Origin: Terriglobia bacterium
Lineage (GTDB): Bacteria > Acidobacteriota > Terriglobia > Bryobacterales > Bryobacteraceae
NCBI GenBank assembly: GCA_020073365.1
Contig: JAIQFL010000037.1
Location: forward strand, 1-48,419
Reading direction: 5' to 3'
Length of the DNA stretch: 48,419 nucleotides
Below, one piece after another: positions 31,863-42,980 of this stretch. Within the stretch, counting starts at the first letter, position 1, and every line of letters starts with the position of its first letter. Below the pieces are notes generated by a model. It was not told where the DNA came from. It was given only the letters and a program-made list of their open reading frames with translations, and did not search any database. A program made the translations under genes and the position numbers.

Positions 31863-32127
31863 GCGGAAGCTGCCTTTCGACACTGATCAGGCAACTAGGG
31901 GGCCACTGCCATTTCGGATGGACTTGCTGCCACTTTTGCTTCGCCCAGTTCAGGATTCGCTTCGCCCAGGCGAAATGGTCGCTCAGCAGCACCAAGCCAA
32001 GGATGATCAGGGGAATTCCAGGCCCGGGGATCAGCGGCACCGCAAGGACGATTCCGACGAAAAGCGCCAGGAAGCCACTGCAGACTCTCAGGTGCCGGCG
32101 TAAGGCTGGCGGCCGCCGCTCAGGCAC
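31771..32127 (-). CDS. PGPGW-type small membrane protein
   Basis: 118 residues. After a basic start there are two hydrophobic stretches with the family hallmark VPLIPGPGIPLIILGLVLLS followed by FAWAKRILNWAKQKW. The last ~40 residues lack family character and overlap the next gene by 92 nt, suggesting that the natural stop has been lost by a frameshift. The start overlaps the DUF302 gene upstream by 8 nt. Confidence 0.6.
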   Translation of the reverse strand: MPERRPPALRRHLRVCSGFLALFVGIVLAVPLIPGPGIPLIILGLVLLSDHFAWAKRILNWAKQKWQQVHPKWQWPPSCLISVERQLPHECRRSRTDLQDRGAVRQGAETDSRCTGRL

Positions 32128-32536
32128 CGAGAGTCGACCTCATGCCGATTTTTTCAATGGCCTGAGCAGTCTCGGTTTGCAACCGCTGAAAAGCGGCAGC
32201 CGCCGGCTGGTCCAGCGCACCGTTGTCAGCCGGCGAGGCGCGCAATAAATGGATCTCGGTCTGTGATCCACGGGCCGAAACCACGATATGCAATGGCGTG
32301 AGGGCAGCGGCGTAAGGATCCGCGCCCCGATTCTCGAAAACCGAAGCCCTCGCATTGACGAACAGGACCCGGCAAGGGGCGGTGCTGATCAGCAGCCTTT
32401 GCCGAATCCGGCGGGACATGTCCAATTCACCCGTTATCTTGAGATTTCCGCCGGTCAAGACCCTCCGGAGTGACTCTACCGCTTGTTCGAAAGGTTCTGC
32501 GACCGCATACGTGATCGTTGCAGGTTCGTCCGTCAT
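32120..32536 (-). CDS. DUF302 domain protein B
   Basis: 138 residues, same fold pattern as DUF302 protein A (ITYAVAEPFEQAVESLRRVL, CRVLFVNARASVFENRGADP, LTPLHIVVSARGSQTEIHLL). It is probably the first gene of the minus-strand operon running to 29312. The ATG at 32536 lies about 12 nt after the start expected from the sigma-54-like element at 32559-32574. The longer frame to 32701 reads through that element and is not used. Confidence 0.65.
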   Translation of the reverse strand: MTDEPATITYAVAEPFEQAVESLRRVLTGGNLKITGELDMSRRIRQRLLISTAPCRVLFVNARASVFENRGADPYAAALTPLHIVVSARGSQTEIHLLRASPADNGALDQPAAAAFQRLQTETAQAIEKIGMRSTLGA

Positions 32537-32558
32537 GTTCCACCGCCAGTTCGTCTGT

Positions 32559-32574
32559 TGCAAGTCCGATACCA
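32559..32574 (-). promoter_or_regulatory. candidate sigma-54 promoter of the DUF302/baeRF operon
   Basis: On the minus strand TGGTATCGGACTTGCA: GG at -24, TTGCA at -12, spacing exact. It is the best match of the set found in the 29-39 kb block. An NtrC-type activator is encoded at 36113-37501. Confidence 0.5.
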
Positions 32575-32775
32575 CCAGATGTCTGGCTGGCGCTGCGCTA
32601 CCGCGGCCGGTAACCGGGCTTCGGTGTCCGTTTTGAGCGAAGTTCGACCTGCAGGTGTACGTTTTGGGAATCGTCGCCCGCTTCCCGCTCAACGAGCGCA
32701 CATCGTCGATGCAAGCGATCTGCCGCGCACGAAGTTGGTGAGCTCATGCCGGACAGACTCCTCCTGTCAGTTGAG

Positions 32776-33105
32776 TCATCGGTCAAACACACGCAACATT
32801 CTCCCCATGAAACCGCCGTCTTTCTGCCGGATGACTTCGAGCTCCCCCTTATCCAGCCAGAGGCCCTCGCAAGAGAAACACTTATCGACGAGAACATCCC
32901 CGAAAGCAATCTCTTCCAGTTGCATTCCGCACTTCGGGCATCTCATAAGGTGGAGCGTTCGCTCTCGCTCCCGTTCTTCAGTCAAGAGTCTTGCTTGCCG
33001 CTCCCCGGCCAATTTCCGCCTGCGTTCGGCTTCTTGGCGGGCAAAGTGCTCCTCTTCCCTCGCACTGGGCTTTGCGTGCATATACAGTTCTTTCGATGTC
33101 CTCAA
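32776..33105 (-). CDS. zinc-ribbon (zf-TFIIB-like) protein
   Basis: 109 residues. A basic/acidic coiled-coil (AREEEHFARQEAERRRKLAG) leads into a zinc ribbon with C-P-K-C and C-F-S-C pairs (LMRCPKCGMQLEEIAFGDVL, DKCFSCEGLWLDKGELE). The TTG at 33105 is chosen because AAGGAGG stands just upstream; the ATG at 33081 is an alternative. Zinc-ribbon proteins of this kind are widespread and uncharacterised. A sigma-54-like element is at 33168-33183. Confidence 0.75.
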   Translation of the reverse strand: MRTSKELYMHAKPSAREEEHFARQEAERRRKLAGERQARLLTEERERERTLHLMRCPKCGMQLEEIAFGDVLVDKCFSCEGLWLDKGELEVIRQKDGGFMGRMLRVFDR

Positions 33106-33167
33106 GGTGCCTCCTTCAAACACTAATCTCCACTGGATGCCGTCGAATCGATATGCCCTCGACCGCT

Positions 33168-33183
33168 TGCACGACTCTGGCCT
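33168..33183 (-). promoter_or_regulatory. candidate sigma-54 promoter of the zinc-ribbon gene
   Basis: On the minus strand AGGCCAGAGTCGTGCA: GG and GC with correct 10-nt spacing and a TGCA -12 core. The start codon is about 50 nt past the expected transcription start. Confidence 0.4.
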
Positions 33184-33333
33184 GTTCCTCCTGGCCTTCA
33201 ATCAGTCAGTAGGCATTTCAGTAGCCGATTCTGGCTGCCGATCGAACGATTGAGGAGCCAGGCAGACTGGCGCCGCCGGCCTGAATGGCGGACAGCGCCG
33301 GTCCGCCGCACACGACTGGAGCGGGTTAAAGAC

Positions 33334-33349
33334 TGGCCGTTTGCATGCA
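33334..33349 (+). promoter_or_regulatory. candidate sigma-54 promoter of the P-type ATPase gene
   Basis: TGGCCGTTTGCATGCA: TGGC at -24 and TGCA at -12 with exact spacing. The start codon at 33456 would have a leader of about 95 nt. Confidence 0.4.
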
Positions 33350-33455
33350 CGCACAGTCTCGCCGGCAGAACGCTCGGACGCCATATTGGGATGCCCACCG
33401 CAGCTGGCTCAGCAGAACAGAGGGATTGAATACCGTTGGAGGTTGCGCAAGCGGG

Positions 33456-36083
<2,628 letters not shown>

Positions 36084-36112
36084 AAGGAAGCGTGGCTACA
36101 AAAAGCCCGTCG

Positions 36113-37501
36113 TCACCCTTCGGGGGTTTCGTCGGATTCCCTGTGGATTCCGTGCTTCTCCATCCGGTAGATCAGAGTCCGTCTGCTGACATCCAGAAAG
36201 GCCGCCGCCTTGGTCTGGTTCCCCTCGAATTTCTTCAGCGCTTTGAGGATCAGCTCCTTCTCCACGGCCTCCAGGCTGATGCCTTGCGGAGGCAGTTCCA
36301 ACTGAATCGCTTCGTGGCCGGGTCTCTCACCTCGCAGGAACTCCGGCAAATCGCTGAGTGCGATCTCATCGCCCACTGCCAGTACGGTCAGCCGCTCGAC
36401 CACATTCTCCAGCTCGCGCACATTGCCCGGCCAGCGGTATCCGCAGAAGTAAGGGATCAAATGGGGTGGCAGCTTCAGGTTCGGAACGCCATGCTTCTGT
36501 TTCGCCTTGAGGAACAGGGACTGGACCAGCTCGGGGATATCGTCGGAACGCTCCCGCAGCGGAGGTAGTTCGAGCGGGATCACTGCCAGCCGGTAGAAAA
36601 GATCCTCGCGGAAGGAACCATCCTCGATCAAGCTTTGCAGGTTCCGGTGCGTTGCCGCTATGATGCGCACGTCCACCGTAGCCGGGCTGGTAGCGCCTAC
36701 CTTCTCAATCTCGCCTTGTTGAATCAGCCGCAGCAGCTTTACCTGGAGCTCCACCGGCAGCTCTCCGATCTCGTCGAGAAACAAGGTTCCGCCGTCGGCG
36801 GTCTCCACTTTCCCTCGCTTGGGTGAGAACGCGCCCGTAAAGGAGCCCTTGGCGTGGCCGAACAGTTCCGACTCCAGGAGGTCCTTGGGAATCGCGCCGC
36901 AATTGATCGTGACGAAGGGTTGGTCTTTGCGGCGGCTGTTCTGGTGGATCGCCCTGGCCAGCAGCTCCTTCCCGGTCCCGGTCTCCCCGCGGATCAGCAC
37001 GGTGGAATTCTTTTGTGCGACCCTGGAGGCCATCTCCAGCACGTTGAGCAGCACCTTGGACCGCCCGATGATGCTCTCAAACCCGTATTTGTTGTCGAGG
37101 CTGGCACGCAGGGTCCGCACTTCTTCGAGCAGTTGGTGGTGCTCCATGGCCCGATTCACCACCAGCACCAGTTCTTCGTAGTCGATTGGCTTGGTGATAT
37201 AGTCGTAGGCCCCGGCCTTCATAGCCTCGACCGCCGTTTGCACCGTCCCGAAGGCGGTAATCATCAACACCGTGGTGTGCGGGTACGATTCCCGGACCTT
37301 CTTGAGGAGCTCCAGTCCGGAGAGCCCCGGCATCCTCAAATCCGTAATGACCAGCGCCGGAGCTTCCTCCTCAATCAGCGCCAGCGCTGCATTCCCGTTC
37401 GACGCCGTGAGCGCGTCATAGCCGGCTTCTTCAAGCTGCATTTGGGTGATTCTGCGCAAGCTCTCATCGTCGTCGACCACCAGTATGCTTCTACGCTTCA
37501 T
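36113..37501 (-). CDS. NtrC-family sigma-54-dependent response regulator
   Basis: 462 residues. Receiver with DDD at residues 10-12 and phospho-acceptor Asp54 (VITDLRMPG). AAA+ domain with Walker A GETGTGKE, the sigma-54 contact loop GSFTGAF, and Walker B GGTLFLDEIGELP. A Fis-type helix-turn-helix closes the protein (NQTKAAAFLDVSRRTLIYRM). It activates RNA polymerase carrying sigma-54. The start overlaps the stop of the kinase gene by 11 nt. Candidate targets are the GG-N10-GC promoters in the flanking block and at 38693. Confidence 0.95.
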   Translation of the reverse strand: MKRRSILVVDDDESLRRITQMQLEEAGYDALTASNGNAALALIEEEAPALVITDLRMPGLSGLELLKKVRESYPHTTVLMITAFGTVQTAVEAMKAGAYDYITKPIDYEELVLVVNRAMEHHQLLEEVRTLRASLDNKYGFESIIGRSKVLLNVLEMASRVAQKNSTVLIRGETGTGKELLARAIHQNSRRKDQPFVTINCGAIPKDLLESELFGHAKGSFTGAFSPKRGKVETADGGTLFLDEIGELPVELQVKLLRLIQQGEIEKVGATSPATVDVRIIAATHRNLQSLIEDGSFREDLFYRLAVIPLELPPLRERSDDIPELVQSLFLKAKQKHGVPNLKLPPHLIPYFCGYRWPGNVRELENVVERLTVLAVGDEIALSDLPEFLRGERPGHEAIQLELPPQGISLEAVEKELILKALKKFEGNQTKAAAFLDVSRRTLIYRMEKHGIHRESDETPEG

Positions 37502-38543
37502 GCAGCCTCTCGTGGCGGATGGGTAGGGACACGGAGAATGTCATGCCTTTGCCGGCGTTCGTTTCCGCGGTGAGAATGCCACCGTGCTGCTCTACAATCT
37601 GGTGCGTCACCGATAATCCCAGCCCGGTTCCGTTCTCTTTTGTGGTAAAGAACGGGTCGAAGATCCGGTCGCGGTCCGCCGCGCCGATCCCGCATCCCTC
37701 ATCCCTCACCTGGATCAGCAGACGGTCATTGCGTGGGCCGGCCGACACCAGTACTTCACCCCCCTCCGGCATCGCCTGGATCGCATTGATCATCAGGTTC
37801 AACAGCACTTGCCGCAGCAGCTCAGGGTCGCATTCGAGCGGCGTGAGGTGCGGGGAGAGTTCTTTGCGGAGGGCAATGGGCTTACTCCCGATCGCATGGG
37901 CGGCCAGTTCCATCACGGACTCGATCACCGTCGGAAGATCGGTCATTTGATACTCGGGGGTGCGGGGTCGAGCGAAGTCGAGGAAGTGCGCGAGGAGACT
38001 GTTCAGCCGCTGGCACTCCTTGCCGATGATCTCCAGGCATTCGGCGTCTTTTCGCTCCAGGCGGAGGTTTCGTTGAAGGATTCCTGCCGCGCCCGCGATG
38101 CTGGCGAGCGGATTGCGAACCTCATGTGCCAGGCCGGCGGACAACTGTCCCAACGCGAAGAGCCGCTCGGCGCGCTTCATCCGTTCGAAATTGTCCTGCA
38201 ATTCCTGGTAGACCTCTGTTAGCCGCTCGGTGGTGTGCTCCAGATCGGCCCGCTGCTTCCGTCCGCGCTCCGCCAGCACGCCGGTCAGAATGCCGGCCGC
38301 CCAGAACAGCGGAACGTCCAGGATCTGATCGATGGCATAGCTGGGCTGCTCTTGAATGCTCAAGAAGTTATGGGGGGCGTTCGAGAGTCCCGCGAGAATC
38401 GCAGCCGCCACACCGCCGCGCCAGCCGTAGCTCAGGCCCGCCACCACAATCGGCAGATAGTACAAGTGCTGATATACGTTGTGCCAATGCATCATGGCCA
38501 GGGGCGTGACCAGGTGCAGGACGCTGACCAGCAGAATCCCCAC
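37491..38543 (-). CDS. membrane sensor histidine kinase partner of the NtrC regulator
   Basis: 350 residues. Three or four membrane helices in the first ~100 residues contain a polar HWHNVYQHLYYLPIV segment. A HisKA helix with the phospho-acceptor His in AGLAHEVRNPLASI and a HATPase_c domain (LLNLMINAIQAM, DEGCGIG, TTKENGTGLGLSV) follow. GTG at 38543 is the only standard start after an in-frame stop near 38610, but it falls inside the first helix, so a non-standard upstream start is possible. The signal is unknown. Promoter at 38626-38654. Confidence 0.9.
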   Translation of the reverse strand: MGILLVSVLHLVTPLAMMHWHNVYQHLYYLPIVVAGLSYGWRGGVAAAILAGLSNAPHNFLSIQEQPSYAIDQILDVPLFWAAGILTGVLAERGRKQRADLEHTTERLTEVYQELQDNFERMKRAERLFALGQLSAGLAHEVRNPLASIAGAAGILQRNLRLERKDAECLEIIGKECQRLNSLLAHFLDFARPRTPEYQMTDLPTVIESVMELAAHAIGSKPIALRKELSPHLTPLECDPELLRQVLLNLMINAIQAMPEGGEVLVSAGPRNDRLLIQVRDEGCGIGAADRDRIFDPFFTTKENGTGLGLSVTHQIVEQHGGILTAETNAGKGMTFSVSLPIRHERLHEA

Positions 38544-38625
38544 AACGATCGCCGCGGCGAGCGTACCGACTGGGCTTTGGTGCTTGACCGGCAGATTTTC
38601 AGACCTCTTTTACAGTTCCATCGCC

Positions 38626-38654
38626 AGTGTATCGGCCGGCGCGCTGTAGGGCAA
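38626..38654 (-). promoter_or_regulatory. sigma-70-like promoter of the kinase/NtrC operon
   Basis: On the minus strand TTGCCC (38654-38649), 17 bp, TACACT (38631-38626). It uses the same hexamers as the promoter of response regulator 1. Confidence 0.5.
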
Positions 38655-38692
38655 GATGCATTTGAACGCGCAAACCGTGCGCAGCGGACTTG

Positions 38693-38709
38693 TGGCATCC
38701 CACATGCCA
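38693..38709 (+). promoter_or_regulatory. TGGCAT-N5-ATGCCA: sigma-54-like element or operator
   Basis: On the plus strand the sequence fits a -24/-12 promoter (GG and GC 10 nt apart), with the gene start at 38744 and GGAGG at 38732. It is also a perfect inverted repeat, so the minus strand fits equally well. It may be a sigma-54 promoter, an operator, or both. Confidence 0.45.
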
Positions 38710-38743
38710 TGTCCATGCCGCACACACAAATGGAGGTTGTTCA

Positions 38744-39097
38744 ATGACGATCAAGAAGACATGCCTGGCAGTTCTCCTGGCACTCGGTTTCCTGGCGATG
38801 ATGGCAAGTGGCGACCAATCCAAGAGTTATCGCATTACGTTCAGCGACTCGTTCAAGGTCGGAGACGCGGAACTGGCACGCGGGGAATACAAGCTGATTG
38901 TGGATGCGCCCAGCGTTCGCTTCACCGAATTGAAGACCGGCAAATCGGTGGAACTAGAGGCGAAAATCGAAGACGGGGATGAGAAGTTCGACCAAACAGC
39001 GGTCCATTCGCAACGCGTCGACGGGGTCAGCCGGATTAATGAGATCCGCCTCGGTGGCAGCAAAACCAGGATTACGTTCAGTAAAGGTACCCTCTGA
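38744..39097 (+). CDS. small exported beta-rich protein
   Basis: 117 residues with a signal peptide (KKTCLAVLLALGFLAMMASG) and a mature part typical of a family common in Acidobacteriota: SYRITFSDSFKVGDAELARG, EYKLIVDAPSVRFTELKTG, closing with INEIRLGGSKTRITF. GGAGG stands 7 nt before the ATG. It diverges from the NtrC/kinase operon and is a probable target of it. Function unknown. Confidence 0.8.
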   Translation: MTIKKTCLAVLLALGFLAMMASGDQSKSYRITFSDSFKVGDAELARGEYKLIVDAPSVRFTELKTGKSVELEAKIEDGDEKFDQTAVHSQRVDGVSRINEIRLGGSKTRITFSKGTL

Positions 39098-39319
39098 CCA
39101 GACCGCACTCGCCGGGTCTCGAGAGGAGGGTGACGGCCTTCCAGTGGAACAGAAACCAGTGGAGGAAAACCGCATCCAACCTCACGGACCCGGTGTACCA
39201 AATGGAACAGCAGAGTTCCAGAACGTCCGCTGATGCGCGCTTGGTTGAAGCACCAGAATTCTTGCCCGCGCTTCGGCACGACGGTTCACGATTGACCCAA
39301 CCAGCGCCGGGGCCGGGCC

Positions 39320-40351
39320 TCAGCGGATGACCACATCGGCTTCAACGGGGGGGATCTTCACGGTGCTGAGATCTATCGATACGCCTACAGCGTTGCTGAG
39401 CCGCACGGTCGCCGGCCCGGGTTGCGCCTGCGGACGGACCCGGAAATTGACCAGTGCCACGGGGCCGTTGGAAACTCGCTTTTGGCCACCGGCCAAAACA
39501 CAGCGGTAGACATACACACCCGCGCTTTCAACCCGCCCAGCGCAGGCCAGCGATTTCCCCACCGAGCTCGCAGCACTACCGATGACCAGATCTCCCTCTT
39601 CCAGCCCCAGTTGCGGGGATGGGTAGGAGATCTCCCATTGAAGCGCAACCGGCTCCGCCCCCAAGGGAAAATCCAACTCCACCCGAACCGCCGCTGTGCT
39701 TCCCGGGGCGGCGGATGCCGGAGAGATTCTTAGGGCCCCCTGAGGGCTCGGAGCGGACTGGGCCGGTTCTGGAGCTGAAGGCGCCGCCGGTGCCGCCTCC
39801 CGATCAACCGGTTTGAGGAGCGGTTCTCCCAGACGCGGCGCGGACGGTGGAGTATCGCCTCCCAGAGTTGAACTGCTCGTTAAGGTCGGCGGCGCGGGCC
39901 CGGCCGCGGGCCGCAACTCGATGACGAGCTGGGCCGGATTGGCAAGCCTTGTAGTGGAGATGTCTACCGCTCCCACCAGATCCAATACCACACGGGTCAC
40001 GCCCGGCGACGTTTCCGCCACCCGAACGCGGCTCGCCAGCCCACCCTGGAACTCTCTGGAATAGGTTGATTGCAGCCCGATCCGCGGCTTCGTCTTCGGG
40101 AAGTCGAAATAGACGCGCTCCGGCTCGTGGAGCCGCCGGGTACTATACTCGAATTCGCCGCTGACCTCGATTACAACTCGCGTGGCGCCTTCCACTGCCG
40201 ACTGCCGTATCGCCTTGAGCTCCGCGAAACTACTGGACTGTGCCGTCAAGAAGGCTCCCGAGCCCATAAGGAACGCAAGTAAACACACGCGAACGGAAAG
40301 CACAAGAAATTGAGCCGCCGCGGCAAATGGGGGGAACATCCCGCACGTCAT
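39320..40351 (-). CDS. exported AMIN-domain protein with a cohesin-like C-terminus
   Basis: 343 residues. A signal peptide (VLSVRVCLLAFLMGSGAFLT) is followed by an AMIN domain (about 30-135: GATRVVIEVSGEFEYSTRRL, RVYFDFPKTKPRIG, TRVVLDLVGAVDISTTRL), a Pro/Ala linker (about 140-215), and a cohesin-like beta domain (about 215-343: LRISPASAAPGSTAAVRVEL, LGLEEGDLVIG). AMIN domains target proteins to the envelope. The ATG at 40351 is chosen, with GAGGAAGG upstream; upstream starts add a poor N-terminus before the signal peptide. Confidence 0.8.
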   Translation of the reverse strand: MTCGMFPPFAAAAQFLVLSVRVCLLAFLMGSGAFLTAQSSSFAELKAIRQSAVEGATRVVIEVSGEFEYSTRRLHEPERVYFDFPKTKPRIGLQSTYSREFQGGLASRVRVAETSPGVTRVVLDLVGAVDISTTRLANPAQLVIELRPAAGPAPPTLTSSSTLGGDTPPSAPRLGEPLLKPVDREAAPAAPSAPEPAQSAPSPQGALRISPASAAPGSTAAVRVELDFPLGAEPVALQWEISYPSPQLGLEEGDLVIGSAASSVGKSLACAGRVESAGVYVYRCVLAGGQKRVSNGPVALVNFRVRPQAQPGPATVRLSNAVGVSIDLSTVKIPPVEADVVIR

Positions 40352-40408
40352 GTTTGAGTTGCCTTCCTCGCTTCTGTATTTATTATCAATCATGACGTCG
40401 CGGTACAA

Positions 40409-40437
40409 GACATGCCCGCAATGAATGCAGGCATGTC
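40409..40437. repeat. 29-bp imperfect palindrome between divergent genes
   Basis: Arms GACATGCC-c-GCA and TGC-a-GGCATGTC around an ATGAA loop. It lies between the AMIN gene (minus) and the DUF1592 gene (plus). No T-run follows. It could be an operator for either gene or an intergenic hairpin repeat. Confidence 0.55.
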
Positions 40438-40589
40438 CTAAAAGGCCGCTCCACGGTGATCCGTGCACACACCACGTCACCGTGGGTACTGAGGCCGGGT
40501 TCATACCCTACAATTGGTTAGGTTCCATTCTTTGCGGCGTGCGGTAACATTAAGGCATAGCGGTTCGTTATATAGAAATAGGGAGGGGT

Positions 40590-42980
40590 ATGCACGTATC
40601 CGTTCGCAGCCTTGTTGTTGCCGTATCCGCGGCTGGTTTTCTGTGCGCGGCGGATCGCCCAGCGGCCTCCAAGGTTACGACGTCTCCCAAGCCGGCAGCC
40701 GTTCAGGCACCCAACGCCGCAGCCTTCGAGAAGGCCGTCGCCCCCGTGCTGGGCAGTACCTGTGCGCAGTGTCACAACAGCCAGTTGGCCTCGGGCGGCT
40801 TTGACGCCGGTCCTTTCCTGGCGCCGGGTTCCGTGGTGGATCAGCGGGAGGGCTGGGAAAAGATCCTTCAGAAGCTTCGCGATGGCGAGATGCCGCCCAA
40901 GGGTGTTCCCCGCTCCGAGGCGGCCATCGACACCCTGGGTAAGTACATCCAGGGCGAACTGGACAGGGTCGACCGGAATACCAAACCCGACCCGGGCCGC
41001 GTGGTGGCACACCGCCTGAACCGGAACGAATATGCCAATACGATTCGCGACCTGCTGAGCGTGGACTTCCGCGCGCAAAAGGATTTTCCCACCGACGATT
41101 CGGGCGAGGGCTTCGACAATATCGGCGAGATCCTGACGATTTCGCCTGTGCTCATGGAGAAATATGTAGCCGCCGCGGAACGGATTGCGTCGCGCGCCCT
41201 GGCGGCCGATCCGCTGCCCAAGCCCATCGAGGTACAGTATCATGCCAAGGACAAGCGCATCCGGCGGGTGGACGCCAGCACCATTGAAGCCACCCACCGC
41301 GTCGAGTTCGATGGCGAATACACCATCCGCTTCGGTCTGCCGGGGGAACGCGGCCAAGACGCCAAGCCGGTTCAACTGGGTTTCTGGATGGATGGTAGGC
41401 TCCTGACCACCAAGATGGTCGAGACCAAGCCCTCCGGCCTGGTGTACTTCAACCCTTATTCGGAAGAGGAGATCCGTCTGCTGCTTCCCGAAGGCGACCA
41501 CGTATTCCGCGCGGGGTTCATCAACGACGACGTGGTCAAGAGTCTCGCGCCTCGCGATTTCTACAACAACAAGACCAACAAGTTTCTCGATTCGATGACC
41601 TTCGTTGGTCCCTTCAAACCTGAGAAGGAACCCGCCAGCCGCGCCAAGGTCCTGATCTGCAACCCGAATTCCGGGCCCTGCGTGGACAAGATCATCGCCA
41701 ACCTGGCACACCACGCCTATCGCCGGCCCGTGACCAAAGCCGAAGTGGCCTCGCTCTCGAAGTTCGTAGGCATCGCGAAGGCTCACGGCCAGTCCACGGA
41801 GCAGGGAATTCAACTGGCTCTAGAGGCCATGCTGGTTTCGCCGAACTTTCTCTTCCGGATCGAGCATGACCCCAACCCCACCGACCCGAACGCCGTGCAC
41901 AAGATCTCGGACGTGGAACTGGCGTCGCGGTTGAGCTACTTCCTGTGGAGTTCGATGCCGGATGACGAATTGCTGGGCTTGGCCGAAGCCGGCAAACTCC
42001 GCGGCCCCGGCGTGCTCGACGCTCAGGTGAAGCGGTTGCTCGACGATCCACGCTCATCCGCGCTGGCTGACAACTTCGCCGGCCAATGGCTCGAAATTCG
42101 CAACCTGGACGTGGTGAAGCCCGATCCGCAGAGGTTCCCCGACTGGGGTCCCGAATTGCGCGAGGCCATGCGCACCGAGACGCGCATGTTCTTCGATTAC
42201 ATCCTTCGGGAAAACCGCCCCTTGACGGACTTCCTGAACGCAAGGTACACGTTCCTCAACGAGCGCATGGCGAAGTACTACGGGATCGAAGGGGTGAAGG
42301 GCCCTGAGTTTCGAAAAGTGGATCTGACCACCGATCAGCGCGGCGGCATCCTGAGCCAGGCGAGTGTGCTGACGGTCTCCAGCTACCCGACGCGCACCTC
42401 GGTGGTGATCCGCGGCAAGTATATTCTGCAGGAGATCCTGGGGGCTCCGCCGCCGCCTCCGCCGGCCGACGTTCCACCTCTCGACGAGGCGGCGGTGGGT
42501 ACTTCGCTTTCGCTCCGCCAGCAGATGGAGAAGCACCGTTCCAACTCGGTGTGCGCCTCATGCCACTCCAAGATGGACCCGCTCGGTTTCGGACTGGAGA
42601 ACTACGATGGCATCGGCAAGTGGCGCACCCTGGACGGCAAGTTCCCGGTGGATTCCAGCGGCACGCTGCCCAATGGGAAGACCTTCGCCACACCCGGGGA
42701 GATGCGGGCGGTGCTCACGTCGCAACTTCCGCAATTCGCGCGCTGCGTGATCGAGAAGTTGATGATCTACGGCCTGGGGCGCGGCATTGCGTCCTACGAC
42801 CGGCGCGCGATCGACGAAATCTCGAGGAAACTGGCGGCTGACGGGTACCCGTTCCAGACTGCGATCTACGAGATTGTGAAGAGCACTCCGTTCCAGATGC
42901 GGCGCGGCGAGTCGGTTACCACGGACAATCAGGGGCCAACCGAGAAGCAGGCGAAACCCAAGGAGGTAGCCCAGAAATGA
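40590..42980 (+). CDS. DUF1592/DUF1588-family c-type cytochrome-like protein
   Basis: 796 residues. A signal peptide (LVVAVSAAGFLCA) is followed by a cytochrome-like start with C58-A-Q-C61-H62. The conserved chain DUF1587-DUF1595-DUF1592-DUF1588-DUF1585 comes next, including HRLNRNEYANTIRDLLSVDF, ELASRLSYFLWSSMPDDELL, DNFAGQWLEIRNLD, a second heme motif CASCH, and the DPLGFGLENYDGIGKWR segment. Such proteins are widespread in Planctomycetes and Acidobacteria and nearly always precede a DUF1552 gene; the function is unknown, but two CxxCH sites imply redox chemistry in the periplasm. GGGAGGGG precedes the ATG. It overlaps the DUF1552 gene by 4 nt. Confidence 0.93.
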   Translation: MHVSVRSLVVAVSAAGFLCAADRPAASKVTTSPKPAAVQAPNAAAFEKAVAPVLGSTCAQCHNSQLASGGFDAGPFLAPGSVVDQREGWEKILQKLRDGEMPPKGVPRSEAAIDTLGKYIQGELDRVDRNTKPDPGRVVAHRLNRNEYANTIRDLLSVDFRAQKDFPTDDSGEGFDNIGEILTISPVLMEKYVAAAERIASRALAADPLPKPIEVQYHAKDKRIRRVDASTIEATHRVEFDGEYTIRFGLPGERGQDAKPVQLGFWMDGRLLTTKMVETKPSGLVYFNPYSEEEIRLLLPEGDHVFRAGFINDDVVKSLAPRDFYNNKTNKFLDSMTFVGPFKPEKEPASRAKVLICNPNSGPCVDKIIANLAHHAYRRPVTKAEVASLSKFVGIAKAHGQSTEQGIQLALEAMLVSPNFLFRIEHDPNPTDPNAVHKISDVELASRLSYFLWSSMPDDELLGLAEAGKLRGPGVLDAQVKRLLDDPRSSALADNFAGQWLEIRNLDVVKPDPQRFPDWGPELREAMRTETRMFFDYILRENRPLTDFLNARYTFLNERMAKYYGIEGVKGPEFRKVDLTTDQRGGILSQASVLTVSSYPTRTSVVIRGKYILQEILGAPPPPPPADVPPLDEAAVGTSLSLRQQMEKHRSNSVCASCHSKMDPLGFGLENYDGIGKWRTLDGKFPVDSSGTLPNGKTFATPGEMRAVLTSQLPQFARCVIEKLMIYGLGRGIASYDRRAIDEISRKLAADGYPFQTAIYEIVKSTPFQMRRGESVTTDNQGPTEKQAKPKEVAQK

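Noticed and set aside
40518..41813. 431-residue minus-strand frame opposite the DUF1592 gene
   Set aside because: Antisense shadow of a protein with clear domains and heme motifs; no ribosome binding site or family likeness.
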